Below, in pieces: positions 43,815 to 52,616 of a stretch of DNA of 64,000 nt. The stretch is from Paenirhizobium daejeonense (GTDB lineage: Bacteria > Pseudomonadota > Alphaproteobacteria > Rhizobiales > Rhizobiaceae): assembly GCF_014280875.1 (NCBI RefSeq), contig NZ_JACLAL010000002.1, forward strand, positions 1 through 64,000. The letters run 5' to 3'. The notes beneath the pieces are model-generated. The model was not told the DNA's origin, made no database searches, and worked only from the letters and a program-made list of their open reading frames with translations. A program made the position numbers and the translations under genes. Each line of letters starts with the position of its first letter. The first letter of the stretch is position 1.

Positions 43815-45743
43815 ATGCAGTTTCATCTCAACGGATTCCGAACCGGCGATCCGGACGTATCGATCCCGTCAAAATCTCCTGCGGAGACAACTTCCCCCGT
43901 GGCCTTGCCTGCCGAGGTCGACGTGCTCATCATTGGCTGCGGTCCGGCTGCACTGACGCTCGCTGCCCAGCTCTCGGCCTTTCCGGATATCAGTACAGCG
44001 ATCGTCGACCAGCGAGACGGACCGCTTTTGCTCGGTCAGGCCGATGGCATCGCCTGTCGCACCATGGAGATGTTCAATGCCTTCGGTTTTGCAGAGCGCG
44101 TGCTGCGTGAATCCTACTGGGTCAATGAAACCGCCTTCTGGAGACCGGATGCGGCCGCGCGTGACAACGTCGTCCGACATGGCCGCGTACAGGACGTGGA
44201 AGACGGTCTCTCCGAGTTCCCCCATGTCATCCTCAATCAGGCACGCGTGCACGATTTCTATCTCGACATCATGCGCAATTCGCCGAACCGGCTCGAACCC
44301 CACTACTCCCGTCGTCTGGTCGACCTGACCATCGATCCGGACGCTGACGATTATCCGGTGACCGCGACCCTAGAACGGCTGGATAGCGGCCATGAGGGAG
44401 AAACCGAGCAAGTCAGGGCGCGTTATGTGGCTGGCTGCGACGGCGCGCGGTCCACGGTGCGCAAATCCATCGGGCGGGAACTGAAAGGCGATTCCGCCAA
44501 TCAGGCATGGGGCGTGATGGACGTTCTTGCCGTCACCGACTTCCCGGACATCCGGCTGAAGGCGCTGATCCAGTCCGCCGACGAAGGCAGCATCCTGATC
44601 ATCCCGCGCGAGGGCGGCTACCTCGTGCGCATCTATGTGGAACTGGACAAGCTTGCAGCAGACGAGCGCGTTGCGAGCCGTAACATCACGCTGGACCAGC
44701 TCATTGCGGCGGCGCAGCGGATCATGCGGCCCCATAGTCTTGAGGTGAAGGAAGTCGCCTGGTGGTCCGTCTACGAGATCGGCCAGCGGCTGACCGACAA
44801 GTTCGACGACGTGCCGGTGCAGGACGTCGGGACCCGCCTGCCCCGCGTCTTCATCGCCGGCGACGCCTGCCACACCCACAGCCCCAAGGCTGGTCAGGGC
44901 ATGAACGTCTCCATGCAGGACACCTTCAATCTCGGCTGGAAGCTCGCCTATGTCCTTCAGGGACGCTCAGGCCCGGAACTGCTGCACAGCTACTCCGTCG
45001 AGCGGCAGGCCATTGCGCAGAACCTCATCGACTTCGACCGCGAGTGGGCGAAGATGCTGAGCGCTCCGCTGAAATCGGACACCAACCCCGATGGCGTCGA
45101 GCCGGCGGAAGTCCAGAAATACTTCGTGCAGCATGGACGCTATACGGCCGGAACCGTGACCCGTTATGCACCGTCGGTGCTGACCGGTCCGGCAACTCAC
45201 CAGACTCTGGCAACGGGCTATCCGGTCGGAATGCGTTTCCATTCGGCGCCGGTCGTCCGGCTGGCCGATGCGAAGCCCATGCATCTCGGCCACGCCATGA
45301 AAGCCGATGGCCGCTTCAGGCTCTTCGCCTTCGCCCCGGATGAGGACCCGTCAGCCCCGTCGTCCGCCATGCGTGCGTTCTGCGATTTCCTGTCGACCTC
45401 GCCCGCGTCCCCTCTGCTGAAATACACGCCCGAAGGCGACGACGTGGATTCGCTGATCGATCTCCGCGCCATCTTCCAGCAGAGCCATCGCGACCTGTCG
45501 CCGGAAACCTTGCCCACCCTTCTGCTGCCAGTGAAGGGCAAGCTTAGCCTCAAGGACTACGAAAAGGCATTCTGCCCCGACCTGAAGAACGGACCCGATA
45601 TATTCGACCTGCGCGGAATCGACCGGAAACGCGGCGCCCTCGTCATTGTTCGCCCCGACCAGTATGTCGCCCACGTCCTGCCATTGGATGCTCATGTCGA
45701 ACTCACCGCCTTCTTCGACGGGTTCCTGCAGCCGAGGAGATAG
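43815..45743 (+). CDS. FAD-dependent aromatic monooxygenase (phenol 2-/3-hydroxybenzoate 4-monooxygenase type)
   Basis: A 642-residue class A flavin hydroxylase. The FAD-binding GCGPAALTLAAQL is at about residues 41-53, the NADPH/FAD DG motif is CDGARSTVRKSIG, and the GD motif is GDACHTHSPKAGQGMNVSMQDTFNLGWKL. A C-terminal thioredoxin-like dimerisation domain ends ARVIVRPDQ-type as GALVIVRPDQYVAHVLPLD. This layout fits phenol hydroxylase and MobA-like 3-hydroxybenzoate 4-monooxygenases. No ring-cleavage genes accompany it. It lies inside the cobalamin region but has no known role in corrin synthesis. Confidence 0.88.
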   Translation: MQFHLNGFRTGDPDVSIPSKSPAETTSPVALPAEVDVLIIGCGPAALTLAAQLSAFPDISTAIVDQRDGPLLLGQADGIACRTMEMFNAFGFAERVLRESYWVNETAFWRPDAAARDNVVRHGRVQDVEDGLSEFPHVILNQARVHDFYLDIMRNSPNRLEPHYSRRLVDLTIDPDADDYPVTATLERLDSGHEGETEQVRARYVAGCDGARSTVRKSIGRELKGDSANQAWGVMDVLAVTDFPDIRLKALIQSADEGSILIIPREGGYLVRIYVELDKLAADERVASRNITLDQLIAAAQRIMRPHSLEVKEVAWWSVYEIGQRLTDKFDDVPVQDVGTRLPRVFIAGDACHTHSPKAGQGMNVSMQDTFNLGWKLAYVLQGRSGPELLHSYSVERQAIAQNLIDFDREWAKMLSAPLKSDTNPDGVEPAEVQKYFVQHGRYTAGTVTRYAPSVLTGPATHQTLATGYPVGMRFHSAPVVRLADAKPMHLGHAMKADGRFRLFAFAPDEDPSAPSSAMRAFCDFLSTSPASPLLKYTPEGDDVDSLIDLRAIFQQSHRDLSPETLPTLLLPVKGKLSLKDYEKAFCPDLKNGPDIFDLRGIDRKRGALVIVRPDQYVAHVLPLDAHVELTAFFDGFLQPRR

Positions 45744-45751
45744 GCCGATAC

Positions 45752-45779
45752 AAAAAAGGGGCCTCCTGGCCCCTTTTTT
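45752..45779. terminator. Bidirectional Rho-independent terminator
   Basis: AAAAAAGGGGCC, a 4-base loop and GGCCCCTTTTTT form a symmetric hairpin flanked by A- and T-runs. It separates the convergent monooxygenase and nucleoside hydrolase genes and can serve both. Confidence 0.93.
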
Positions 45780-46741
45780 CAATCTTCCTTCACGCTGACG
45801 ATCGTGTCATGAATGACCTTCAGCACAGCGTCGGGATCAATGTCGACGCAGACCTTCTGGCTCGGCAGATTGTCCCAGTCGCTCGGGCCGAAGCCTCGGG
45901 TATCCGGCTTCTGGACCGTCGCACCATCGGCAATACCACCGCAAACGACGCGCACAGAACCCGAGCGGGTCGTGAAGAGTTCCGGCGCCACGACATAGAC
46001 GCAGGCGCAGCTGTCATGCACCACCATGCCGTCGGCCACCCTTCCCTCGTAAAACTTGATGTAGAACTGCGAGAGATCGAACAGTAGCCGGACACGGCTG
46101 GAGCCCGCCGCGTCGCGGATGTCCGCCAGTTGCTGGCGGGTCATCACCGTCTTCGTCGTCACGTCGAGACCGACGATGACCACCGGCCAGCTGGCGGTAA
46201 ACACGATATCAGCGGCTTCCGGATCGCCATGGATATTGGCCTCGGCGGCCGGCGTCACATTGCCGTTGATATCGAAGGCGCCGCCCATGATGACGACTTC
46301 CTTGACCAGAGAAACGATCTCAGGATCTTCCTTCAAGGCATTGGCAAGGTTGGTCATTCTTCCAACCGCCACCAGCGTCACCTCACCCGGATTGGCCCGG
46401 ATGGTGTCCACGATGAAGCGGTGGGCCGGCCGCGGATCGAGCGGAAGGTCTATACTCTCGGGCACGCCGATATTGCCGAGACCATCATCACCATGGATGT
46501 ACTTCGGCGGCTCGTGGCTGATGCGGTGCGGGATGAAGGTCTCGCCGGCGCCTCGCGCCACGGGAGCATCGATCTTCCACTCGCGCTTGAGGAACAACGC
46601 GTTGCGCGTCGTCGTCTCGATGGTCGCGTTACCGAAGACCGTGGTCACACCAAGAAGATCGATCTCCTGATGATGATGAAGGAAGAGCAGCGCCATGGCG
46701 TCATCGACGCCCGGATCCGTATCGAAAATGACCTTGTGCAT
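45779..46741 (-). CDS. Nucleoside hydrolase (IunH family)
   Basis: A 320-residue calcium-dependent N-ribohydrolase. The family motif DTDPGVDDAMALL is at residues 7-19; VAVGRMTNLANAL, EVVIMGGAFDINGNVTPAAEANIHGDPEAADIV and a C-terminal aspartate (FGPSDWDN) fit the metal and ribose site. It releases a base from a purine or pyrimidine nucleoside; specificity unknown. It is cytoplasmic and monocistronic. Confidence 0.92.
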   Translation of the reverse strand: MHKVIFDTDPGVDDAMALLFLHHHQEIDLLGVTTVFGNATIETTTRNALFLKREWKIDAPVARGAGETFIPHRISHEPPKYIHGDDGLGNIGVPESIDLPLDPRPAHRFIVDTIRANPGEVTLVAVGRMTNLANALKEDPEIVSLVKEVVIMGGAFDINGNVTPAAEANIHGDPEAADIVFTASWPVVIVGLDVTTKTVMTRQQLADIRDAAGSSRVRLLFDLSQFYIKFYEGRVADGMVVHDSCACVYVVAPELFTTRSGSVRVVCGGIADGATVQKPDTRGFGPSDWDNLPSQKVCVDIDPDAVLKVIHDTIVSVKED

Positions 46742-46786
46742 GAAATCCGCCGAATTGCGTTTTGGAAGGAATGCGAAGCCGTTGTC

Positions 46787-46899
46787 TTAGAGCAATTCCA
46801 GCAAAAGCGTGAAGCGGTTTTGCGTCAGGAATTGCGCCGAAACAAAGAGATAGAGCATAATCCGACCGGAGTGAAACGAGGATCGACAAGATTATGCTC
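46787..46899. repeat. Rhizobial intergenic mosaic repeat, copy 2
   Basis: Inverted arms GCAATTCC/GGAATTGC (46792-46834) and GAGCATAATC/GATTATGCTC (46853-46899). Internal blocks AAAAG, GGTTTTGCGTCAGGA and CAAAGAGATAGAGCA align with the copy at 16341-16443. Confidence 0.7.
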
Positions 46900-46928
46900 G
46901 AAGATTTGCCTATGTTGCGCCAACCGGC

Positions 46929-47381
46929 TCAGTTGCCCGATTGGGCGAATTCGGCCATCAGGCTGGGAAAGTCCTCCATCGGCGGAAATTGCGGGTAGCT
47001 GTGCCGCGCCGGCGTTTCAGCCCAGGGCAGCTTCTCGCTGGTGTAGCTTTCGATGAAAGGACGGAAACCGCCGAAATCATCGAGAAGTGCTGAACGTATG
47101 TTGACGAAGGGTCCCATGCCATCGAAACGCGTGAACATCCAGCTCATGCAATGGGGGCAGAAGAAGTGACGCAAATCCCCGTGCAGGCCGCCGATCACCG
47201 GCTCGAGACCGGAAACCTCGAACGCTTCCAGCGGATAGAGCGAACTCAGTGAAAATGCACTCGCCGTCATTCTCTGGCATCCCGTGCAATGGCAGGCCAT
47301 CGTCATCATCGGCCTGCCCTTCACTTTCAGCCTCACCTGACCGCAGCGGCATGTTCCGTTCGTGCTTTCCTGCTCACTCAT
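46929..47381 (-). CDS. GFA (glutathione-dependent formaldehyde-activating-like) zinc protein
   Basis: A 150-residue Mss4-like fold protein. Zinc ligands are Cys11 and Cys13 (TCRCGQVRLKV), Cys30/32/35 (ACHCTGCQRMTASAF) and the CPHC pair near residue 75 (FFCPHCMSWMF). Members of the family include a formaldehyde-glutathione condensing enzyme, but most have no proven function, and this one is not near the frmA/fghA genes. The ATG at 47381 with AGAGGA upstream is preferred to the longer frame. Confidence 0.85.
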   Translation of the reverse strand: MSEQESTNGTCRCGQVRLKVKGRPMMTMACHCTGCQRMTASAFSLSSLYPLEAFEVSGLEPVIGGLHGDLRHFFCPHCMSWMFTRFDGMGPFVNIRSALLDDFGGFRPFIESYTSEKLPWAETPARHSYPQFPPMEDFPSLMAEFAQSGN

Positions 47382-47507
47382 ACGCTCTGTCCTCTTCTTG
47401 CCTCGGTCAATCTCGTCTGCCGGAGACCCGTGCCTCACGCTTTTTCGCGAACCGGTACCAATCGCAGCTACACGAATACCTCTGTGGACGAATGAGATCT
47501 AACGCTG

Positions 47508-47978
47508 TCAAGGCACGATGATCCGGCGACGCATGTAGACGAAACCAACGGTCAGGACGATCGCCAAACCTGTCGCCGCGAGAACCGCGCGGTCGATGTC
47601 CGTCCTGTAGGCGAGAAACCCGAGGACATATATCCACAGACCGAACAGGACATAGGCTTCCGTTATCCGACGCCACCTTGGACGAATGCCGTCGATGAAC
47701 CCAAGTATCCATCTGCACATAGGAAGTGCCGGCGAGCCCCACAGGAGAATGTTGAACGTCCATTGCCACGGCGTACCGTAGTCTATGACATCATAGCCGA
47801 GAATCGACTTCATCCAGCGGGGTTCGAGCGTCGATAGACGCAGCGTGAGATAGCCGAAACACATGATACACATCGTGGCGGCTCCCGCCAGCAGTGAGGC
47901 GACGAAGAGCAGATAATGCTTCAGGATCGTGCCAACCCGGCCCTCCTCGTCTGGTCCGGGCCGGTCTCGTTCAGGCAC
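47508..47978 (-). CDS. Hypothetical membrane protein, four helices
   Basis: About 156 residues with four hydrophobic segments: HYLLFVASLLAGAATMCIMCFGYL, WTFNILLWGSPALPM, AYVLFGLWIYVLGFLAY and AVLAATGLAIVLTVGFVYM. I do not recognise a family. The GTG at 47978, with GGGGG 6 bases upstream, overlaps the cobM stop by 8 bp and is preferred to the ATG at 48008, which has no properly spaced ribosome-binding site. Its position as the last gene after cobM suggests co-expression with corrin genes, but no role can be assigned. Confidence 0.65.
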   Translation of the reverse strand: MPERDRPGPDEEGRVGTILKHYLLFVASLLAGAATMCIMCFGYLTLRLSTLEPRWMKSILGYDVIDYGTPWQWTFNILLWGSPALPMCRWILGFIDGIRPRWRRITEAYVLFGLWIYVLGFLAYRTDIDRAVLAATGLAIVLTVGFVYMRRRIIVP

Positions 47979-48756
47979 GAGCGCCCCCCTTTTTCTTCTT
48001 GCCGACATTCCTCAACACATGGCTGAAATCGGAATTGTAAAGGTCGCTGTCGCGGAATTCGACGTGACCGAACACCCTGCCGACCATGATCAGGGCCGTG
48101 CGGGTAATCTTCGCCTTGCGCACCTCCTCCGCCATGTCCTTCAGCGTCGTGCGGATGAAAAGCTCGTCCGGCCAGGTCGAGCGATAGGCCACGACAACGG
48201 GGCAATCCTCGCCGTAATAGGGCACAAGCGTATCGCGGACATGGCCGAGATTGCGGATGGAGAGGTGAATGGCAAGTGTCGCCCGCGATTTGCCGAGGAT
48301 CTCCAGCGTCTCGAATTCCGGCATGGAGGATGCCTTCATTTCGGTCCGCGTGATAATGATCGTCTGGGCGATCTCGGGCAGGGTCAGCTCCGTCTTCAGC
48401 CGTGCGGCGGTCGCGGCAAAGGCGGGGACGCCCGGCACGACATCATAGGGAATGCCGAGCGTATCGAGCCGCCGCATCTGTTCGGCGATGGCTCCGTAGA
48501 TCGACGGATCGCCGGAATGCACCCGCGCCACATCCTCACCACGTGCGTGGGCAGCCTCGATCTCGGCGATGATTTCGTCGAGATGCATCGGCGCGGTATC
48601 CTTGACGATTGCGCCCTCCGGGGCAGCCTTGACGGTTTCCTCCGGCACCAGCGAACCGGCATAGAGGCAAACCGGGCATCGCTCGATGAGCCTGAGGCCA
48701 CGGACGGTGATGAGATCAGGTGCGCCGGGACCGGCGCCGATGAAATAGACGGTCAT
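47971..48756 (-). CDS. cobM: Precorrin-4 / cobalt-precorrin-4 C11-methyltransferase
   Basis: A 261-residue tetrapyrrole methylase that methylates C11. It begins TVYFIGAGPGAPDLITVRGLRLIERCPVCLYAGSLVP, the CobM/CbiF signature, and carries ARVHSGDPSIYGAIAEQMRRLD and VVPGVPAFAATAARLKTELTLPE. It is preceded by the CbiG-CobJ gene with a 59-bp gap. CobM and CbiF are the same family, so the metal state of the substrate is open. The tail KKKKGGARA overlaps the next gene. Confidence 0.94.
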   Translation of the reverse strand: MTVYFIGAGPGAPDLITVRGLRLIERCPVCLYAGSLVPEETVKAAPEGAIVKDTAPMHLDEIIAEIEAAHARGEDVARVHSGDPSIYGAIAEQMRRLDTLGIPYDVVPGVPAFAATAARLKTELTLPEIAQTIIITRTEMKASSMPEFETLEILGKSRATLAIHLSIRNLGHVRDTLVPYYGEDCPVVVAYRSTWPDELFIRTTLKDMAEEVRKAKITRTALIMVGRVFGHVEFRDSDLYNSDFSHVLRNVGKKKKGGARA

Positions 48757-48815
48757 GCTGTCTTCCTGTCAGTCTTCGAGGTCTGTCCCGTGGCAAATGA
48801 ATGAAGATGCGGACC

Positions 48816-50642
48816 TCACTCAGCCGCGCCCTTCATCCCTGTATCCGATTTTCCGGAATAGCCGCGCGGCGTGTAGACCCAGGTCTTGCCGTCGCCCATG
48901 GTCACCGTGCGGCTCTCCGACGATCCCACCACCACCACGGTCAGCATGTCGACGTCGTCGACATTAAGTTCGCCGAGCGGAACGGTGCGGACATGTTCGC
49001 CGGGCCGGCCGAGATTGGTGGCAAGGATCACCGGCGTGTCGGACGGGCGGTATTCCAGAAGCTTGTCTCGTGCCCAGGCGAGCTGCGTGCGGCGCTTCAT
49101 CGATACCGGATTGTAGAAGGCGATGACGAAATCGCCCTCGCCTGCCGCCTTCACGCGCCGCTGGATATGCTCCCAGGGCGTCAGCAGGTCGGAAAGCGAG
49201 ATGGTGCAGAAATCGTGACCGAGCGGAGCGCCGATACGCGCCGCCGCCGCCTGCAGCGCGGAAATCCCGGGCGAAACCTGCACGTCGATCCGGCTTGCGG
49301 CGTCCGTAATCCCGCCCTTGTCGAAAAGCTCGAACACCAGCGTCGCCATGGCATAGATGCCCGCGTCGCCGGAGCAGACCAGCGACACCGTCTTGCCCTC
49401 GCCGGCAAGCTCCATGGCATGCACGACGCGCGCCTCTTCCTTGCCGAGATCGAAATCATGCCGTGTCTTGCCGCAGGCAAGCGGTCCCAGCAGGTCAAGA
49501 TACAGCGAATAGCCGACGAGATCGGTGGAGCCCGCGACCATGGCCGAAACCTCCGGCGAGCGCCACTGGTCGGCACCGGGGCCGATACCCACCACATAGA
49601 GCGTGCCACGCGCCCGGCCAGCTGTCTCGGCTTCCACGATACTGGTGGAGCGGGCAATAGCGGCGGTCGCTCCCTTGGACTTGATCTTGGCCAGAACGAG
49701 TTCGCTATCTGCACCGGCCGCTGCGAGCGCCGCACCTTCGGCGACACCATGGCACCCGACCTCGGCGAAAACGATATCCGATGGGTTCTTCAGCCGCGGT
49801 GCCTCTTCCTCCAGCCTTGCAGCGCTGAAGAACCGTGCTGGCACGCCGAAATGGGCGGCAACCGCATGGATCGCACGTTCGTCGGCCTTGAGATCGATCG
49901 AGGCCACTGCCGCGAGGCTCTGCCGGGCAAGGCCGCTCTCCCTGAGTGCCTGTTCGGCGAGCGCGATTGCCTCCTCCGTCGAGGCATTCCGTTCGCAGCC
50001 CATGCCAAGCACCAGCGTTTCAGGATGATAGACCAGTTCTAGCGCGCCTGCCGTCTTCGGCTCGTCGGTAACCGTCAGCGTCACCTTGCCGTCTTCAGCG
50101 AAGGGAATGCGCGAGGAGGAAAGCCACGACGCACTGCCCTGCAACCGTGCGGAAGCGCCCGCGACAAGCTCCGCCATCACCGCCTTGGCGTTTTCAGGAT
50201 TGGCAAGCACATAGCCCGCCGGCGGCTCATCGAGGGCAAGGCCGAATTTCAGGTCGCCCGCCGTGGTGATCGCCGCGCGGCAGTTGAGGCCATCGGCAAT
50301 CTGCCGAGCCAGATCGTTTCCGCCATGGTGACCGCCGAGCAGCGGCACAACGGAAGCGCCGTCCTGCGAGACGGCGACGACTGGCGGCTCCGCATGCTTG
50401 TCGGCCAGCAGCGGCGCAAGTATCCGCACCAGCGCCCCGCAGGCCATGACGGCGACAATCGGCCGTCCGGTGGCAAACAGTGTCGCGATATGGGTCTTCG
50501 TGTCGTCGAACAGGACGTCGGCATTGCTGGTCCGCGCTTCGGCCCCATGCAGTTCGCCGCCGATGGCAAGCGCAATCTTGCGTCCGATATCATGGCCGGC
50601 CTGCGACAGGACGACGACGGCGGGTTTCTGGACAATGGTCAT
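48816..50642 (-). CDS. cobJ: Fusion of CbiG (cobalt-precorrin-5A hydrolase) and CobJ/CbiH (C17-methyltransferase)
   Basis: A 608-residue bifunctional protein. Residues 1 to about 335 are CbiG: N-terminal part with VPLLGGHHGGNDLARQIAD, a central linker, and a CobE-like part with VLGMGCERNASTEEA. From about residue 346 (GTLYVVGIGPGADQWRS) it is a C17 methyltransferase with VCSGDAGIYAMATLVFEL and FYNPVSMKRRTQLAWARDKLLEYR. CobJ/CbiH performs ring contraction and C17 methylation; CbiG opens the resulting lactone in the cobalt-early route. The start lies 4 bp after the cobI stop. A normal-length CbiG is about 340 residues, so both halves look complete. Confidence 0.93.
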   Translation of the reverse strand: MTIVQKPAVVVLSQAGHDIGRKIALAIGGELHGAEARTSNADVLFDDTKTHIATLFATGRPIVAVMACGALVRILAPLLADKHAEPPVVAVSQDGASVVPLLGGHHGGNDLARQIADGLNCRAAITTAGDLKFGLALDEPPAGYVLANPENAKAVMAELVAGASARLQGSASWLSSSRIPFAEDGKVTLTVTDEPKTAGALELVYHPETLVLGMGCERNASTEEAIALAEQALRESGLARQSLAAVASIDLKADERAIHAVAAHFGVPARFFSAARLEEEAPRLKNPSDIVFAEVGCHGVAEGAALAAAGADSELVLAKIKSKGATAAIARSTSIVEAETAGRARGTLYVVGIGPGADQWRSPEVSAMVAGSTDLVGYSLYLDLLGPLACGKTRHDFDLGKEEARVVHAMELAGEGKTVSLVCSGDAGIYAMATLVFELFDKGGITDAASRIDVQVSPGISALQAAAARIGAPLGHDFCTISLSDLLTPWEHIQRRVKAAGEGDFVIAFYNPVSMKRRTQLAWARDKLLEYRPSDTPVILATNLGRPGEHVRTVPLGELNVDDVDMLTVVVVGSSESRTVTMGDGKTWVYTPRGYSGKSDTGMKGAAE

Positions 50643-50646
50643 GGGA

Positions 50647-51375
50647 TCATTCCGTTGCAGCGGCGGTCCGGGCCTTCCAGCCCTCCCCGCCCTTGTAGAT
50701 AAGGATTATCGAGAAATAGGGCGCGCTGTCTTCCACCACATCGGCGAGCGGCAACACGCGCTGTTCGGCAAGACTGACGCGCTCGACATAGCCGGCACAC
50801 GACGTCAGCCCCATCGCCTTGATCAGCGCACGGATGCGGGCGAAATGCCGCCCGACCTTGATGATGGCGACAGCACCCGCCGCCTCGATGCGCGCTCGCA
50901 TGATATCGTCGTCGAGCGGTCCGGGCACGATGCTGAGCACGTCGTTTCGCGCCGCAAGCGGTCGGCCAAGCGCCGCAGCCGCCGCCATCATCGAGGAAAC
51001 CCCCGGCACGATCTCGGTTTCGTAACGGCCGGACAGCCGTTCGAACAGATACATGAAGGAACCGTAGAAGAAGGGATCGCCCTCGCACAGCACCGCCACG
51101 TCGGAACCGGCGTCGAGATGGCGCGCCAGCGTCTCCGCCGCTCCGTCATAGACCTCCTGCGCCGGGAAACGCTCGACCCGCATCGGCACGATGACGGGCA
51201 CTTCCAGCTGATGCGCGCCGATATAGGGCGCGGCGATCTGCCGGGCGAAGCTCGGACCGGTATCCGGCGCGGGATAGGCAATGACCGGCACGCCCGAGAG
51301 AATGCGGTGCGCTTTCAGCGTGATGAGTTCCGGGTCGCCGGGACCAAGACCAAGGCCATAGAGTGTGCCGGTCAT
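50647..51375 (-). CDS. cobI: Precorrin-2 / cobalt-precorrin-2 C20-methyltransferase
   Basis: A 242-residue tetrapyrrole methylase acting at C20. LYGLGLGPGDPELITLKAHRIL at the N-terminus, VAVLCEGDPFFYGSFMYLFERL and EIVPGVSSMMAAAAALGRPL are CobI/CbiL hallmarks. The ATG at 51375 overlaps the cobL stop (ATGA); the open frame further upstream lies within cobL and is non-homologous. Confidence 0.94.
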   Translation of the reverse strand: MTGTLYGLGLGPGDPELITLKAHRILSGVPVIAYPAPDTGPSFARQIAAPYIGAHQLEVPVIVPMRVERFPAQEVYDGAAETLARHLDAGSDVAVLCEGDPFFYGSFMYLFERLSGRYETEIVPGVSSMMAAAAALGRPLAARNDVLSIVPGPLDDDIMRARIEAAGAVAIIKVGRHFARIRALIKAMGLTSCAGYVERVSLAEQRVLPLADVVEDSAPYFSIILIYKGGEGWKARTAAATE

Positions 51376-52616
51376 GCCGTTTCTCCCTTCGTCACCGACC
51401 AGATCGTCACCGGCATCAGCGACTTCCAGCCGCAATACCGCCCGACAGGCGCCGCGCGCGAAACCTGCAGCCGGACGAGTTCGCCGCCATGGACGCCGCG
51501 CAGCTCGGCAAGCCTTGCCTCGCCCTCGATGGTTACTGCGTTGGCGACGAGCCGCCCGCCCGGCGGCAATGCATCCCAGCAGGACTCGAACAGGCCTTCA
51601 TGGGTAATCCCGCCGCCGATGAAAACGGCATCTGGCGCGTCGAGGCCGGCAAGCCCTTCAGGCGCCCTCGCCTCGACGATATCGAGATCCGGCAGGCCGA
51701 GAACCTCGGCATTCTCGCGGATCATCGCCACCCTTTCAGGCTTTTCCTCGATGGCGATGGCACGCGCGCCGAGCCCGATCCGCATCCATTCGAGCGCGAT
51801 CGACCCGCAGCCCGCCCCGACATCCCAGAGCAGCCCATGCGGAAAGGGCTGCAGGATGGACAGCGTCACCGCCCTTATCTCCCGTTTGGTCAGCTGACCG
51901 TCATGGCGGAAGGCATCGTCCGGCAGGCCCGCTATTGGAGAGACCAGAGGAGAATTCGAAACGCAGTCGATTGCCAGCGTGTTGAACTCCGCGATTTCAG
52001 GCTGCGTAGCCAGAAGCTCCGCGGCCGTCATGGCAAAGATCCGCTCATGATCGCCGCCCATATGCTCCAGCACGGTCAGGACGGAATTGCCGAAGCCGCG
52101 CTCTACCATCAGCGCCGCAGCTCCGAGCACGGTTTCCGCGCCGGCCGTCAAAGCCAGGATACGATGGCGCGGCATCAGGTGCCGGTTGAGATGGGAAAGC
52201 GGCCGGCCATGCAATGAGATTGTCGCCACCGACTGCAGCGGCCAGCCGAGCCGCGAGGCGGCCAGCGAAAAGGCCGAAGGCGATGGCAGGACATACATCT
52301 CACTCGCCCGCACATAACGCCGAAGGGTTGCCCCGATGCCGAAGTGCATGGGATCGCCTGTCGCGAGAATGGTGACCGGCGAACCGCGCAGCTTCAGAAT
52401 CTCGCGCAAGGTCTCGCGGAACCCGCCGCTCCAGTTGAGGATTCGCTTGAGCGCCGGGAGCGCGCTACCGTCGATCACGGCATCCAGCCGCTCGCCGAGC
52501 ACCAGCGTTTCCGTCTGCCAGACGATCGATTGCGCCTCCGGCGTCAGGCTTTCGAGGCCGTTGTCTCCGACGCCGATGATGGTCAGCCACGGTTCAGTCA
52601 TGGGCGTTTCAGTCAT
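51372..52616 (-). CDS. cobL: Bifunctional precorrin-6B methyltransferase/decarboxylase (CbiE-CbiT fusion)
   Basis: A 414-residue two-domain enzyme. The N-terminal CbiE-type methylase (WLTIIGVGDNGLESLTPEAQ, ILATGDPMHFGIGATL, SPSAFSLAASRLGWPLQ) methylates C5 and C15; the C-terminal CbiT-type domain (LLWDVGAGCGSIALEWMRI, AIAIEEKPERVAMIREN, FIGGGITHEGLF) decarboxylates the C12 acetate and methylates. The ATG at 52616 overlaps the cobH stop by 8 bp, with a second Met 5 codons on as alternative. Confidence 0.94.
   Translation of the reverse strand: MTETPMTEPWLTIIGVGDNGLESLTPEAQSIVWQTETLVLGERLDAVIDGSALPALKRILNWSGGFRETLREILKLRGSPVTILATGDPMHFGIGATLRRYVRASEMYVLPSPSAFSLAASRLGWPLQSVATISLHGRPLSHLNRHLMPRHRILALTAGAETVLGAAALMVERGFGNSVLTVLEHMGGDHERIFAMTAAELLATQPEIAEFNTLAIDCVSNSPLVSPIAGLPDDAFRHDGQLTKREIRAVTLSILQPFPHGLLWDVGAGCGSIALEWMRIGLGARAIAIEEKPERVAMIRENAEVLGLPDLDIVEARAPEGLAGLDAPDAVFIGGGITHEGLFESCWDALPPGGRLVANAVTIEGEARLAELRGVHGGELVRLQVSRAAPVGRYCGWKSLMPVTIWSVTKGETA

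Noticed and set aside
43815-45743. The flavin monooxygenase as a replacement for CobG/CobZ in corrin ring contraction
   Set aside because: Its domains are those of phenol/hydroxybenzoate hydroxylases with a thioredoxin-like tail. It has its own promoter and terminator and lacks the Fe-S features of CobZ, so position alone is not enough.
48757-48815. A possible cobalamin riboswitch between the cbiG-cobJ and cobM genes
   Set aside because: The gap is only 59 bp and has no B12 box or matching stems.
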